NCBI RefSeq assembly: GCF_002532075.1
Contig: NZ_LYXE01000066.1
Coordinates: 1-64,000 of the forward strand
DNA from: Candidatus Chloroploca asiatica
GTDB lineage: Bacteria > Chloroflexota > Chloroflexia > Chloroflexales > Chloroflexaceae
Reading direction: 5' to 3'
Length of the DNA: 64,000 nt
Position 1 is the stretch's first letter. Every line of letters starts with the position of its first letter. Below, one piece after another: positions 24,929 through 32,867 of the stretch. The notes below the pieces were generated by a model. It was not told the DNA's origin. It was given only the letters and a program-made list of their open reading frames with translations, and searched no databases. The translations under genes were made by a program, and so were the position numbers.

Positions 24929-25945
24929 ATGCGCCTGGTAACTTTTGTGCCGCCTGATGGTCACGCCCGTGCCGGGGCTTTGCTCGTTGATAGTGTTATT
25001 GATCTGGCCTCGGCTGCACCACTCGTGCTGGAAGAGTCTGCCGACCTGCGCTGGGATCTGCTCAGTCTCTTGCATGCTGAACAGGATGTTGGTCTCGATA
25101 CGGTCGAGGTGATTGTGAGCGCGGTGGTCCAGATGCTTGGCTTTGCGCCTGAAGAGAGCAGTGAGTACGAAGCGATGCTCTCTATCTCAACCGGCAGTGT
25201 ATCGCTCGGCGGTGAGGCGATGGTCTATCCGTTGGATCAGGTGAGCTTGCTCGCACCCCTGCCGCGGCCGACGAGTCTGCGGATCTATGGGAGCTTTGAA
25301 GAACACGCGCTGGCTTTGGCAAGCCTCCGCGAGACCGGACTCACCGATGTCTGGTACCGTGGCCCGGCTTTTAGCTTTGCGAATCACGGGGCAGTGTATG
25401 GTCCCGGGGCTGAAATCCTCGCTCCCCCGAGCGACGAACTCGATTATGGGCTAGGATTGGGCTGTGTGATCGGCCAGCGTGTCCGCGATGTTAGCCCTGA
25501 GACGGCACGTGAGGCCATCGCTGGCTACATGATTATCAATACCTGGACGGCCCGCGATTACGAGGCCGAAGAGCAGGCATTGGGCCTTGGCCCAATCAAA
25601 GCACGTGATTTTGCTACCTCGCTTGGCCCCTGGCTCGTCACCCCCGATGAGCTTGACCTCTATACCGATGACCAGGGGCGGATGAGCCTGGCGATGATCG
25701 CTCGCGTCAATGGCATCGAGATGTCGCGTGCAACGGCAGCCCTGCAATACTATTCGTTCGCTGAGATGATTGCTCACGCCAGTCGCAATGTGACGCTCTA
25801 TCCAGGCGATGTGCTTGGTACAGGCGCTGTGGGTGGAGGTTCGCTGTTCGAACGTACCAATGGCTACGGACCATGGCTGGCTCATGATGATGTTGTTGCG
25901 TGTGAACTAACCGGTCTGGGCATATTGAGCAATCGGATCGTTTGA
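24929..25945 (+). CDS. fumarylacetoacetate hydrolase-family protein
   Basis: 338 residues. The C-terminal FAH fold usually hydrolyses or decarboxylates beta-diketo or 2-keto acids with a bound divalent metal. The E-x-E type region is weak, but the family architecture is visible: N-terminal RLVTFVPPDGHARAGALLVD, DVWYRGPAFSFANHGAVYGPG, LDYGLGLGCVIGQRVRDV, IAGYMIINTWTARDYEAEEQALGLGPIKARDFATSLGPWLVTPDEL and LYPGDVLGTGAVGGGS. This resembles homogentisate-pathway FAH more than the short FAHD1 type. No aromatic-degradation genes adjoin it, so the substrate is open. Confidence 0.85.
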   Translation: MRLVTFVPPDGHARAGALLVDSVIDLASAAPLVLEESADLRWDLLSLLHAEQDVGLDTVEVIVSAVVQMLGFAPEESSEYEAMLSISTGSVSLGGEAMVYPLDQVSLLAPLPRPTSLRIYGSFEEHALALASLRETGLTDVWYRGPAFSFANHGAVYGPGAEILAPPSDELDYGLGLGCVIGQRVRDVSPETAREAIAGYMIINTWTARDYEAEEQALGLGPIKARDFATSLGPWLVTPDELDLYTDDQGRMSLAMIARVNGIEMSRATAALQYYSFAEMIAHASRNVTLYPGDVLGTGAVGGGSLFERTNGYGPWLAHDDVVACELTGLGILSNRIV

Positions 25946-25957
25946 GAGGGAAAGACT

Positions 25958-26338
25958 ATGCAAACACTTTCACGCATACTCCTTGGTATTATGACTGCCA
26001 TCCTGTCGGTGGGCCTCGTCATCTTTGGGGTTCAGAATACCGAACCAGTTCAGATCAAGTTTCTGAATTTCAGTAGCAATAACATCTCGGTTTCGCTGGT
26101 GATGATTGGATCGGTTATTATGGGGGCGGTGCTCGTCTGGTTGATGAGCCTCTGGCGTGAAGCGCGGTTGACGTTGCGCCATCGCCGTGACGCCAAGGAA
26201 TTGGCCTTGCTCGAAAGCAAGAATAAGATGCTTGATACCCGGGTGAAGGAACTCGAACGTCAATTGCGCACTGCTGGCCTGCTCGATGCGAATACTGACA
26301 GCCAGGCAGCAACCAAAAAATCAACTTCACGCCTGTGA
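25958..26338 (+). CDS. LapA-domain membrane protein
   Basis: 126 residues. Two membrane helices (about 6-28 and 46-66) and a cytoplasmic coiled coil (KELALLESKNKMLDTRVKELERQLRTAG). FGVQNTEPVQIKFLNF with a Val-rich second helix is the LapA/DUF1049 pattern, linked in Proteobacteria to lipopolysaccharide assembly; here the role is unknown. It starts 12 bases after the FAH stop and leads into methyltransferase and envelope genes. Confidence 0.8.
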   Translation: MQTLSRILLGIMTAILSVGLVIFGVQNTEPVQIKFLNFSSNNISVSLVMIGSVIMGAVLVWLMSLWREARLTLRHRRDAKELALLESKNKMLDTRVKELERQLRTAGLLDANTDSQAATKKSTSRL

Positions 26339-26362
26339 GGTTCTGGGGTCTGTTGAGGTGGT

Positions 26363-27142
26363 ATGGAAAAGGGTGAGTACGTAACAATGGCAGCTGTCGA
26401 GCGGCAACACTGGTGGTATGTGGGGATGCGTACCCTCAGTGCGGTCTGGCTCGATCAGGTCTTTGCCGACAGGCACGACCTGCAGATCCTTGATGCCGGC
26501 TGCGGTACCGGCGGCGATGCGCTCTTTTTGCGCCGGTATGGGACGGTCATCGGGCTTGATTATGCTGCCGAAGCGGCGGCTTTCGTTGGGGAACGGCTGC
26601 CCGGTCGCTTTGCCCGTGGCTCAGTCCTTGATCTGCCGTTTGCCGAGCATAGCTTTGACCTTGTCACATCATACGATGTGCTCTATCATACCGGGGTGCC
26701 CGATGAAGCCCCGGCGTTACGTGAGGTGCGGCGTGTCTTGCGTCCCGAGGGGCATCTGTTGTTGCGCCTGCCAGCCTATGAATGGTTGCGCTCACGCCAC
26801 GACCGTCAGGTGCATACGCGTAGGCGTTATGTTGCGAGTGAGGTACGCCAGATGCTCGCCAAGGCGGGGTTTGTCGTCGAGCGTCTCAGTTATGTGTTGA
26901 GCCTGCTCTTTCCGTTGCCGGCAACGACCCGCTGGCTCGAGCGTTTCCAGTCTGATCACGGTGAAGCGTCGGCTATGGAATTACCTGGCACGATGCTCAA
27001 TACGATCCTCTATCTTCCCATGGCATTTGAGGCCAACTGGCTCAAGATGGGGGGGACGTTTCCCTATGGTCTGTCGATCCTCTGTTTGGCACGGGTCAAG
27101 CCAGCGTTGCCCAAGACAATGCTTCCAAGGATGGTGAAGTAG
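26363..27142 (+). CDS. class I SAM-dependent methyltransferase
   Basis: 259 residues. Motif I is ILDAGCGTGGD (about 43-53), acidic end of strand two is GLDYA, and LPFAEHSFDLVTSYDVLYHT forms motifs II/III. The N-terminal ERQHWWYVGMRTL is frequent in methyltransferases of polyprenyl-linked glycan clusters. The hydrophobic C-terminal half (VLSLLFPLPATTRWLERF) could touch the membrane. The ATG at 26363 has GAGGTGGT upstream. It lies in a run with a second methyltransferase, an SMR carrier and a large membrane protein. Confidence 0.82.
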   Translation: MEKGEYVTMAAVERQHWWYVGMRTLSAVWLDQVFADRHDLQILDAGCGTGGDALFLRRYGTVIGLDYAAEAAAFVGERLPGRFARGSVLDLPFAEHSFDLVTSYDVLYHTGVPDEAPALREVRRVLRPEGHLLLRLPAYEWLRSRHDRQVHTRRRYVASEVRQMLAKAGFVVERLSYVLSLLFPLPATTRWLERFQSDHGEASAMELPGTMLNTILYLPMAFEANWLKMGGTFPYGLSILCLARVKPALPKTMLPRMVK

Positions 27143-27144
27143 TT

Positions 27145-27780
27145 ATGCATCAGGTTGAACCTGTTTCGTCGCCCACTGAACGGGCACTCGATCGTTTGAG
27201 TAGCTCACCACGGCTCTGGAACGCCCTGCGTTGGCTCGCCGAGGCTGGCTTTGCCGGTGAACGGATGGCGATTGCCCGTGAGTTACGTCCCTGGCATGGT
27301 GATACGCGCCGCTTCCTTGATCTTGGCTGTGGTACCGGTGAGTTTGCGCGCGAGTTTCCTCCGGGCCATTATGTCGGCGTCGACCCATCGTTTGCCTATG
27401 TCCAGTTTGCCGCCCACCATCGCCCCGGGGCCTATCTCACCGGGCTCGGTGAGGCTTTGCCTTTCTACGATGCAAGCTTCGACGCCGGGTTGGTCTGCGG
27501 GGTGCTCCATCATCTACCTGATGCCACGGCCAGTGCCGCAATGAGCGAAATGGCCCGCGTCTTGTGCTCCAATGCTCCACTTCTGGTGATCGAAGATGTC
27601 CCACCGCCAGGCCGCTCGAATCCTGCCGGGCAGATGCTGCACACGCTTGATCGTGGTGGCTATATTCGTACGACCGAGGCCTATCGTACGATCTTTGGGC
27701 CGGCTTTTCGGGTTGAGCAAAGCTATCCGATGCGTACCGGGATCTGTGATTATGCGGTCTATCTGCTGCGGCGTCGATGA
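27145..27780 (+). CDS. class I SAM-dependent methyltransferase
   Basis: 211 residues, starting two bases after the previous stop. Motif I FLDLGCGTGEFA, acidic VGVDPS, and LPFYDASFDAGLVCGVLHHL as motif II. Shorter than its neighbour, with DVPPPGRSNPAG and a C-terminal YPMRTGICDYAVYLLRRR that looks like UbiE/COQ5-like small-molecule methylases. Not close enough to the neighbour to be a tandem duplicate. Its stop overlaps the next start (ATGA). Likely modifies the same lipid or glycan. Confidence 0.8.
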   Translation: MHQVEPVSSPTERALDRLSSSPRLWNALRWLAEAGFAGERMAIARELRPWHGDTRRFLDLGCGTGEFAREFPPGHYVGVDPSFAYVQFAAHHRPGAYLTGLGEALPFYDASFDAGLVCGVLHHLPDATASAAMSEMARVLCSNAPLLVIEDVPPPGRSNPAGQMLHTLDRGGYIRTTEAYRTIFGPAFRVEQSYPMRTGICDYAVYLLRRR

Positions 27781-28250
27781 TGATGAACAATACGCAGCCG
27801 GGAGGACCCGATCAGCCAACTATGTCAATAAGCTCGTCTCACGTGTCCCAAAAGGGGCTATTACCTATGGTGCTTGTCTTTTTGATGCTACTAACTGCCA
27901 GTACGCTGACCGTAATCGGTGAAGTGCTCCTGAAGCTTGGGCTGAATGTGGTCAGCGCCCAGGTCGGAGCTTTTTCGCTTGCCCCCGAGGTGCTCTGGGC
28001 AACATTTACTGACTGGCGGGTGATCAGTGGTTTTGTGCTGATCTTTGGGGGGGCCCTCTTCTGGCTCGGGGTGATCTCGCGGGTCAACTTGTCGTTTGCC
28101 TATCCGCTACTGGCCCTCAATTATGTGATTGTGCTGGTACCCTCCCGCATGGTACTCAATGAGGCGATTACGCCAACCAAAATTATTGGGGCAGTGATTG
28201 TGGTGATCGGGGTGATTGTGATTACCTGGGGTGCCGCTAATCAGGGATGA
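27777..28250 (+). CDS. SMR/ArnE-type small membrane transporter
   Basis: 157 residues with four membrane helices, the size of small multidrug resistance proteins. Helix 1 has the key Glu in IGEVLLKLGLN; LNLSFAYPLLALNYVIVLVPSRMVLNEAITPTKIIGAVIVVIGV matches helices 3-4 of the ArnE/EamA lipid-carrier branch. ArnE-like proteins flip undecaprenyl-phosphate sugars, which fits the neighbouring methyltransferases and polytopic protein. A drug-efflux role cannot be excluded. Several ATGs at the start; 27777 is used because of the overlap with the previous stop. Confidence 0.75.
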   Translation: MMMNNTQPGGPDQPTMSISSSHVSQKGLLPMVLVFLMLLTASTLTVIGEVLLKLGLNVVSAQVGAFSLAPEVLWATFTDWRVISGFVLIFGGALFWLGVISRVNLSFAYPLLALNYVIVLVPSRMVLNEAITPTKIIGAVIVVIGVIVITWGAANQG

Positions 28251-28260
28251 AAGGCGGGGC

Positions 28261-30285
28261 ATGAAGGGGTTCCTGGTTCCTGCTGGTTTGCTCGCTGCCG
28301 CACTTACGCTCTGGATTTTTGCCTATCAGGTACCATTCCGTCAGGTGATCCACGTCGGTGGCGATGTCACGACTCAGCGCCGCTTTGATGATCAACCTTT
28401 TTTACTGCGGGTCAATGGCTCTGAACCTGCTGATCGCGTGGCTGATCCCGACCAACCCGAGGTGTGGCTCTGGTGGTGGGAGGTGCTTGAACGTACGGGT
28501 GGCCGTTCGTACCGCTGGACAACCGCTGAGTCAACCCTGCTGGTGCCTGGGATCGGTGGCCAGACCTACCTGGTTGAGCTTGTGGCAGGCGGTCAACCTG
28601 GTGGGGTGGTGACAACATGGGAGACCGGGGAGGGACTGCGCACCACGCTATTCTTGCCCGAGGGAGACCCGCGCCGCTACCGGCTCCTCGCGGCCACCGA
28701 GCGCAATGGTGATCTCCGCATCATTATGCGCACGCCCCCATTTGAAGCCCCCGGTGATCGGCGTGAACTCGGTTTTGTGCTCTATGATCTTCGTATGCAA
28801 GGGGTTAATCAGGGGTTACACATCCCTGCCTGGCCGCAACTGCTCTGGCTCAGTGTGGCGTTGCTCGCCCTCTATGCCTGGGTGCTGGCCGCTGGGGCTA
28901 GCCTCGGTGGGGCGGTTGCGCTGACCAGCCTTGCCATCCTCGCAGGAGCAGCAACCCTGATCTGGCAGCGCCCCGCCCTCACCCTCTTTACCAGCCTGAT
29001 CGCCCAGTTAACCCTGATCGGGGCGACAACAACCCTGATCGCCGCATGGGCCGCCCGCTCTTTTGGTGAGCGCCATCGGCTCGTGGCTGGCATCGCACCG
29101 GTTGTCGGACTGGTAACAGCCGCCTTTGCGCTCCGCATGGCCGGTATGCTCCACCCACACGCCCTGTACAGCGATACGATGCTCCAGGCCAATAAGCTCT
29201 TTGAGGCCAGCCTCGGGCAAATCTTTATGACGGCCGGCTTGCCAACAGCGACCGGAGGCGGAGTAGGGCCGTATCCGCCGGCCCCCTTCCTGATTATGAT
29301 GCCGGCAATGCTCCTGGTTGAGTCGAGTGCGGCCAACCGCGTCCTGATAGTGCAGACTGGAACGGCCCTGCTCGATAGCCTGGTGATGGTCGCCCTCTGG
29401 GTGATGCTACGACGCGCTGGTTATCGTCAGCGGGTGGCCTTGCTTGCCCTGACAGGCTATCTGCTGCCCGTGACGGCCCTCGAATCTTTTTCCGTGGGTG
29501 AACTCGCCAATCTGAGCGGGCAAGCGCTGGCGATCCCGCTGCTGCTGCTGCTCGCCCTGGGGGCAGGAGCACGTCCGACAGGCCATAGTGTTACCCGGCA
29601 CGCGCCTGCGCTGGTCAGCCTCCTTGTCGTCGCGCTTGCCGTTGCCCTCGTCGCCCACTCAGGGATCACGCTCTCGATCGGGGCGGTGATGGCCTCGGCC
29701 TGGCTGATCGCCCTGATCGACTACCTACGCCAGCGCCATGGCCCCTTCGACCTCGTGCGGCTGAGCCTGGTTGCCGCTTTGGCCCTCGGGTTCGTGCTGG
29801 TCTTCTACTACACAGCCCCCGTCTACCTTACCAGCCTGCGTGAGCGTGGCGGAAGTGAAGGGGACAGGGGGATGGCGTTGTCCGCGATTGTGGTCGAGAC
29901 CGCCAGGGGCATCCTCGGGTTGGCCCCACCAGGGCGACGGGCCATTCCGATCCCGTTTGTGCTGAGCCTCGCGGCCCTCGGTGGGCTCGCGCTGATCTGG
30001 GCACAACGGAACCAGCAACCCCGCGCACGAGCCTTACGCGCCACGCTGCTCGTCTGGTGGCTCGGTACCCTGATCACCCAGGGCTTGCTACTCGTCGCCG
30101 ACCAGGGCGTGCGTTGGGGGCTCTTCCTCTACCCGGCCCTCTGCCTGAGTGCGGGGCCATTGCTCGGAGCCTTCTGGCAACGCGGGCGGGCGGGCAGACT
30201 GGTGAGCAGGCTGATGGTTGCCTTCATCATCAGCTACGGCATGATGCACTGGATCATCCAGGTACGCGATTATTTTCACATCTAA
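28261..30285 (+). CDS. large polytopic membrane protein, GT-C-like
   Basis: 674 residues. One N-terminal membrane anchor, a periplasm-type soluble domain (about 30-190, with VWLWWWEVLERTGGRSYRW), then about 12 helices. HPHALYSDTMLQANKLFEAS near residue 300 puts an acidic residue in the first big loop, as in GT-C glycosyltransferases that use polyprenyl-linked sugars, but I see no specific family signature. The ATG at 28261 follows AAAGGCGGGG; an upstream GTG at 28231 overlaps the SMR gene. Last gene of the envelope run, ended by a 24-bp-arm hairpin. Confidence 0.6.
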   Translation: MKGFLVPAGLLAAALTLWIFAYQVPFRQVIHVGGDVTTQRRFDDQPFLLRVNGSEPADRVADPDQPEVWLWWWEVLERTGGRSYRWTTAESTLLVPGIGGQTYLVELVAGGQPGGVVTTWETGEGLRTTLFLPEGDPRRYRLLAATERNGDLRIIMRTPPFEAPGDRRELGFVLYDLRMQGVNQGLHIPAWPQLLWLSVALLALYAWVLAAGASLGGAVALTSLAILAGAATLIWQRPALTLFTSLIAQLTLIGATTTLIAAWAARSFGERHRLVAGIAPVVGLVTAAFALRMAGMLHPHALYSDTMLQANKLFEASLGQIFMTAGLPTATGGGVGPYPPAPFLIMMPAMLLVESSAANRVLIVQTGTALLDSLVMVALWVMLRRAGYRQRVALLALTGYLLPVTALESFSVGELANLSGQALAIPLLLLLALGAGARPTGHSVTRHAPALVSLLVVALAVALVAHSGITLSIGAVMASAWLIALIDYLRQRHGPFDLVRLSLVAALALGFVLVFYYTAPVYLTSLRERGGSEGDRGMALSAIVVETARGILGLAPPGRRAIPIPFVLSLAALGGLALIWAQRNQQPRARALRATLLVWWLGTLITQGLLLVADQGVRWGLFLYPALCLSAGPLLGAFWQRGRAGRLVSRLMVAFIISYGMMHWIIQVRDYFHI

Positions 30286-30286
30286 G

Positions 30287-30339
30287 TTTTGTACATGCAA
30301 AAAAGGCCAGCTAAACTGGCCTTTTTTGCATGTACAAAA
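30287..30339. terminator. extended bidirectional hairpin, 24-bp arms
   Basis: Arms 30287-30310 and 30316-30339 pair perfectly around CTAAA. Core AAAAAAGGCCAG/CTGGCCTTTTTT with a 12-bp outer stem TTTTGTACATGC outside the A/T tracts. Serves the convergent genes ending at 30285 and 30344. Confidence 0.85.
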
Positions 30340-30343
30340 GAAC

Positions 30344-30748
30344 TTACTCGTCGCGGGCGATATCACGGACAACATCGGTGACCGAGAGGATGCCCAGAGG
30401 CTTTTTACCCTCATCGCTATGATCAAGCACCACCACACGATGAATCCGCCGCTCCATCATCAATTTACTCGCATCTTGCATCGTATCCTGGCTGCGCACC
30501 GAAACAACATCAGTCACCATAATATGACCAGCCGTCAGGCCGCGCCAATGCTTCCAATACTGCTCATAGAGCCGCGCATTAACAAGGTCAGTGCGCGAGA
30601 TGAGCCCGATCATATCGCCATCCTCATTGACCACAATGAGGGCACTGACATCATTATCGGCCATTTGCCGCGCAACATCCTGAATCGGGGTATCGCGTGA
30701 GCAGGTAAGCACACCATGATGCATAATCTCACTGACCAGACGCTCCAT
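30344..30748 (-). CDS. CBS-domain pair protein
   Basis: 134 residues made only of two CBS motifs (SEIMHHGVLTCSRDTPIQDVARQMADNDVSALIVVNEDGDMIGLISRTDLV and AGHIMVTDVVSVRSQDTMQDASKLMMERRIHRVVVLD). Such Bateman modules bind adenine nucleotides and regulate a partner. The two halves are separated by YEQYWKHWRGLT. ATG at 30748 has AAAGGA upstream; a longer frame to 30832 overlaps the promoter. Stands alone, so its partner is unknown. Confidence 0.88.
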   Translation of the reverse strand: MERLVSEIMHHGVLTCSRDTPIQDVARQMADNDVSALIVVNEDGDMIGLISRTDLVNARLYEQYWKHWRGLTAGHIMVTDVVSVRSQDTMQDASKLMMERRIHRVVVLDHSDEGKKPLGILSVTDVVRDIARDE

Positions 30749-30803
30749 ACAGAGGGATCCTTTCGCGCAAAAGAAGACGACCTTGTGAAGAATTCTACAT
30801 ACG

Positions 30804-30832
30804 AGTGTAACGGGACTGACACATTGCGTCAA
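30804..30832 (-). promoter_or_regulatory. promoter of the CBS gene
   Basis: Minus strand: TTGACG (30827-30832), 17-base spacer, TACACT (30804-30809). The leader to the ATG is about 50 bases. Confidence 0.6.
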
Positions 30833-30913
30833 CTACCAATGCGGGTAGGACTGCCCATTCGTTTGTCAGTACCCTTTCGGTAAGCACCGGCACGACAGGA
30901 TCGCTATGGTCGG

Positions 30914-32728
30914 TCACTGGCGTGTCCAGGTCATCAGATTCCAGGTAAAGGGTGCCGTTGGATCGGCCTCGATCCCGAGAACCGTCGGATTGACAAGAAC
31001 CAGATCAACGCGTTGGAAGAGAGGCAAGACCGGGACTTCCTGGGTAAAGAGCTGTTGCTGCTTAAGATAGGCGGCCAGTCGTTCCTGGCGATCGAGCGAG
31101 GTTGTTGCCATGCGGATGGCCCGATCGGCCTCAAAGAAACACCAACCCGAGAAATTATTGCCCGTCCAGCCATTGCTCTCATTCGGCACACCCGCACAGC
31201 TCCAGCGCTCCCATCCGCGGGGGTCAGGGCCAGCGATCCAGGCAAAGAGCGCGAGATCAAACGTGCGGCGGAAGAGTTGGCCTTCGGGACTATAGAGGGT
31301 TGCGGTCGGCAATTCTTGCACCGAGATCCCAAGGCCAACGGCCGCGAGATCATCGCGAATCTGTTCAGCGGTAGCAACGCGCAGCGGGGAACCCTGGGTC
31401 GTAATGAGATTGAGAATGAAGGGTTGACCGGCTACTTCACGCAAACCATCGCCATCCGTATCAACGATGCCAACCTCATCAAGCAACTGCCGTGCCAAAT
31501 CAGGATTGAAGGGATAGCGCGTCAACTGGTCAAGCGGTACTGCGGCCCACTGTTCAGGCACAATCCAGCTTTCCAGCACACGGCCATAGTCACCGAGCAA
31601 CGTCGCATTCATCGCATCGCGATTGATTGCGTGGGCAATAGCCCGCCGAACACGAATATCTTGCAAGGCTGCCACATCAAGATTAAAATCGAGATGTTCC
31701 CAGATCGGGCTATTGACCGCATCAACCGTCAGCAACCCAGCCTCGGCATCGGCACGAAGCGCAGCCAGGAGCTCGGGAGGAGGCTGATTGAGCGCGACGA
31801 CATCGAGACTCCCACCGGCAACCGACGTACGTAAGAGGTCAACATTATCACGAAAGACAACGCTAATGCCCGTGATGCTCTCGTTGGCCTCGGGATAGAA
31901 CGGATTACGGATCAACCGAACACTACCCGGCTCACGGCGTTCGACCATAAAGGGGCCATAGCCCACCGGCTTGAGGGCAAACTCACTCTTCATGAAATCA
32001 GCGAGAGGCTGATCGGCCAGCAGATGGCGCGGAAGGGGAGTAAAGTAGGTACTCAGATACGCCGGATCAACAAAATCGGGCTTCAACACGGCGCGCGTCG
32101 TATAGGGATCAACGAGTTCATAGCGTTCGAGCAACGCCAACTTATCGTTCGTCTCCTGGCCCAGATTGATCTGGCGCGCCAGTTCGTAGGCAAAGAGCGA
32201 GTCTTCAGCGGTCAACGGCGTTCCATCTGACCAGACAAGGTCAGGGTTCCAATGGAAGGTCACATTGATCTGCTCGACGGTCGTGATTGTCTCGGTTGGG
32301 GTCGGGCTAATGAGACCGAGCGAGTCAAGATAGACCTCGACCTGGGTGAAGGCCACATCGCCATTCTCAAAACTGGGCACCCGTTCAAGCACGCCGGTGT
32401 TCGTATAGGTATAGCCCATGAGCAACAGGGGTGACGGAAAGAGCAACTCGGTCAGCGGCGCACTCACCCGTTCATCGGCGCTATCAATGTGGTAAGGCAA
32501 GAGATCCGCGGGTTCAGCGGCAAGCCCGATGCGAACACTGCCTGCGCTGACAACCGGTGGTGCCGTCGCAACAAGGGCTTCGATCGCCGCTGTCGCCTCA
32601 GCAACCAGTTCACCTGTACCCATTGCGGTGGGCGCAACCGTCATACGCCGGTCGACACCACCTTCAACCTGACAGGCGCTCAAGAGCCATACAAAGAGTA
32701 GTATGGAGAAAAGAATAGGTTTTTTCAT
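30914..32728 (-). CDS. ABC transporter substrate-binding lipoprotein, family 5 (peptide type)
   Basis: 604 residues. Signal peptide MKKPILFSILLFVWLLSAC with lipobox, then a Thr/Ala-rich linker and the SBP_bac_5 fold: TFHWNPDLVWSDGTPLTAEDSLFAYELA, VGYGPFMVE, DIRVRRAIAHAINRDAMN and RQLLDEVGIVDTDGDG. It is more diverged in the N-terminal lobe than the 5814 protein. ATG at 32728 is chosen from the signal peptide and from the promoter just upstream. No permease or ATPase nearby. Confidence 0.85.
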   Translation of the reverse strand: MKKPILFSILLFVWLLSACQVEGGVDRRMTVAPTAMGTGELVAEATAAIEALVATAPPVVSAGSVRIGLAAEPADLLPYHIDSADERVSAPLTELLFPSPLLLMGYTYTNTGVLERVPSFENGDVAFTQVEVYLDSLGLISPTPTETITTVEQINVTFHWNPDLVWSDGTPLTAEDSLFAYELARQINLGQETNDKLALLERYELVDPYTTRAVLKPDFVDPAYLSTYFTPLPRHLLADQPLADFMKSEFALKPVGYGPFMVERREPGSVRLIRNPFYPEANESITGISVVFRDNVDLLRTSVAGGSLDVVALNQPPPELLAALRADAEAGLLTVDAVNSPIWEHLDFNLDVAALQDIRVRRAIAHAINRDAMNATLLGDYGRVLESWIVPEQWAAVPLDQLTRYPFNPDLARQLLDEVGIVDTDGDGLREVAGQPFILNLITTQGSPLRVATAEQIRDDLAAVGLGISVQELPTATLYSPEGQLFRRTFDLALFAWIAGPDPRGWERWSCAGVPNESNGWTGNNFSGWCFFEADRAIRMATTSLDRQERLAAYLKQQQLFTQEVPVLPLFQRVDLVLVNPTVLGIEADPTAPFTWNLMTWTRQ

Positions 32729-32739
32729 ATCAATATGGC

Positions 32740-32769
32740 ATTGTAGCTGATCAGGGTCTAATTGTCTAA
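32740..32769 (-). promoter_or_regulatory. promoter of the 32728 lipoprotein gene
   Basis: Minus strand: TTAGAC (32764-32769), 18-base spacer, TACAAT (32740-32745). The -10 lies only 11 bases before the ATG, so the transcript would be nearly leaderless. Confidence 0.5.
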
Positions 32770-32789
32770 TGCGTGCGTGGTTGGGCTGG

Positions 32790-32819
32790 TTGACAAAACA
32801 AAACAAGACGGTTTACAAT
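32790..32819 (+). promoter_or_regulatory. promoter of the APH-family gene
   Basis: TTGACA (32790-32795), 18-base A-rich spacer and TACAAT (32814-32819). It lies inside an upstream extension of the downstream frame and therefore excludes a start at 32769. Confidence 0.65.
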
Positions 32820-32867
32820 CTCGCTACGCATGTTCTGAAAATTTCCTGGTATGGCTGTACAGAAACA

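Noticed and set aside
30305-30321. GGCC...GGCC in hairpin cores as SfiI-like recognition sites
   Set aside because: Spacing between the GGCC pairs is nine bases here and at 51154, not five, so these are not GGCC-N5-GGCC.
32769-32867. Start of the APH-family gene at 32769
   Set aside because: That start lies upstream of a good promoter (32790-32819), so it would not be in the transcript.
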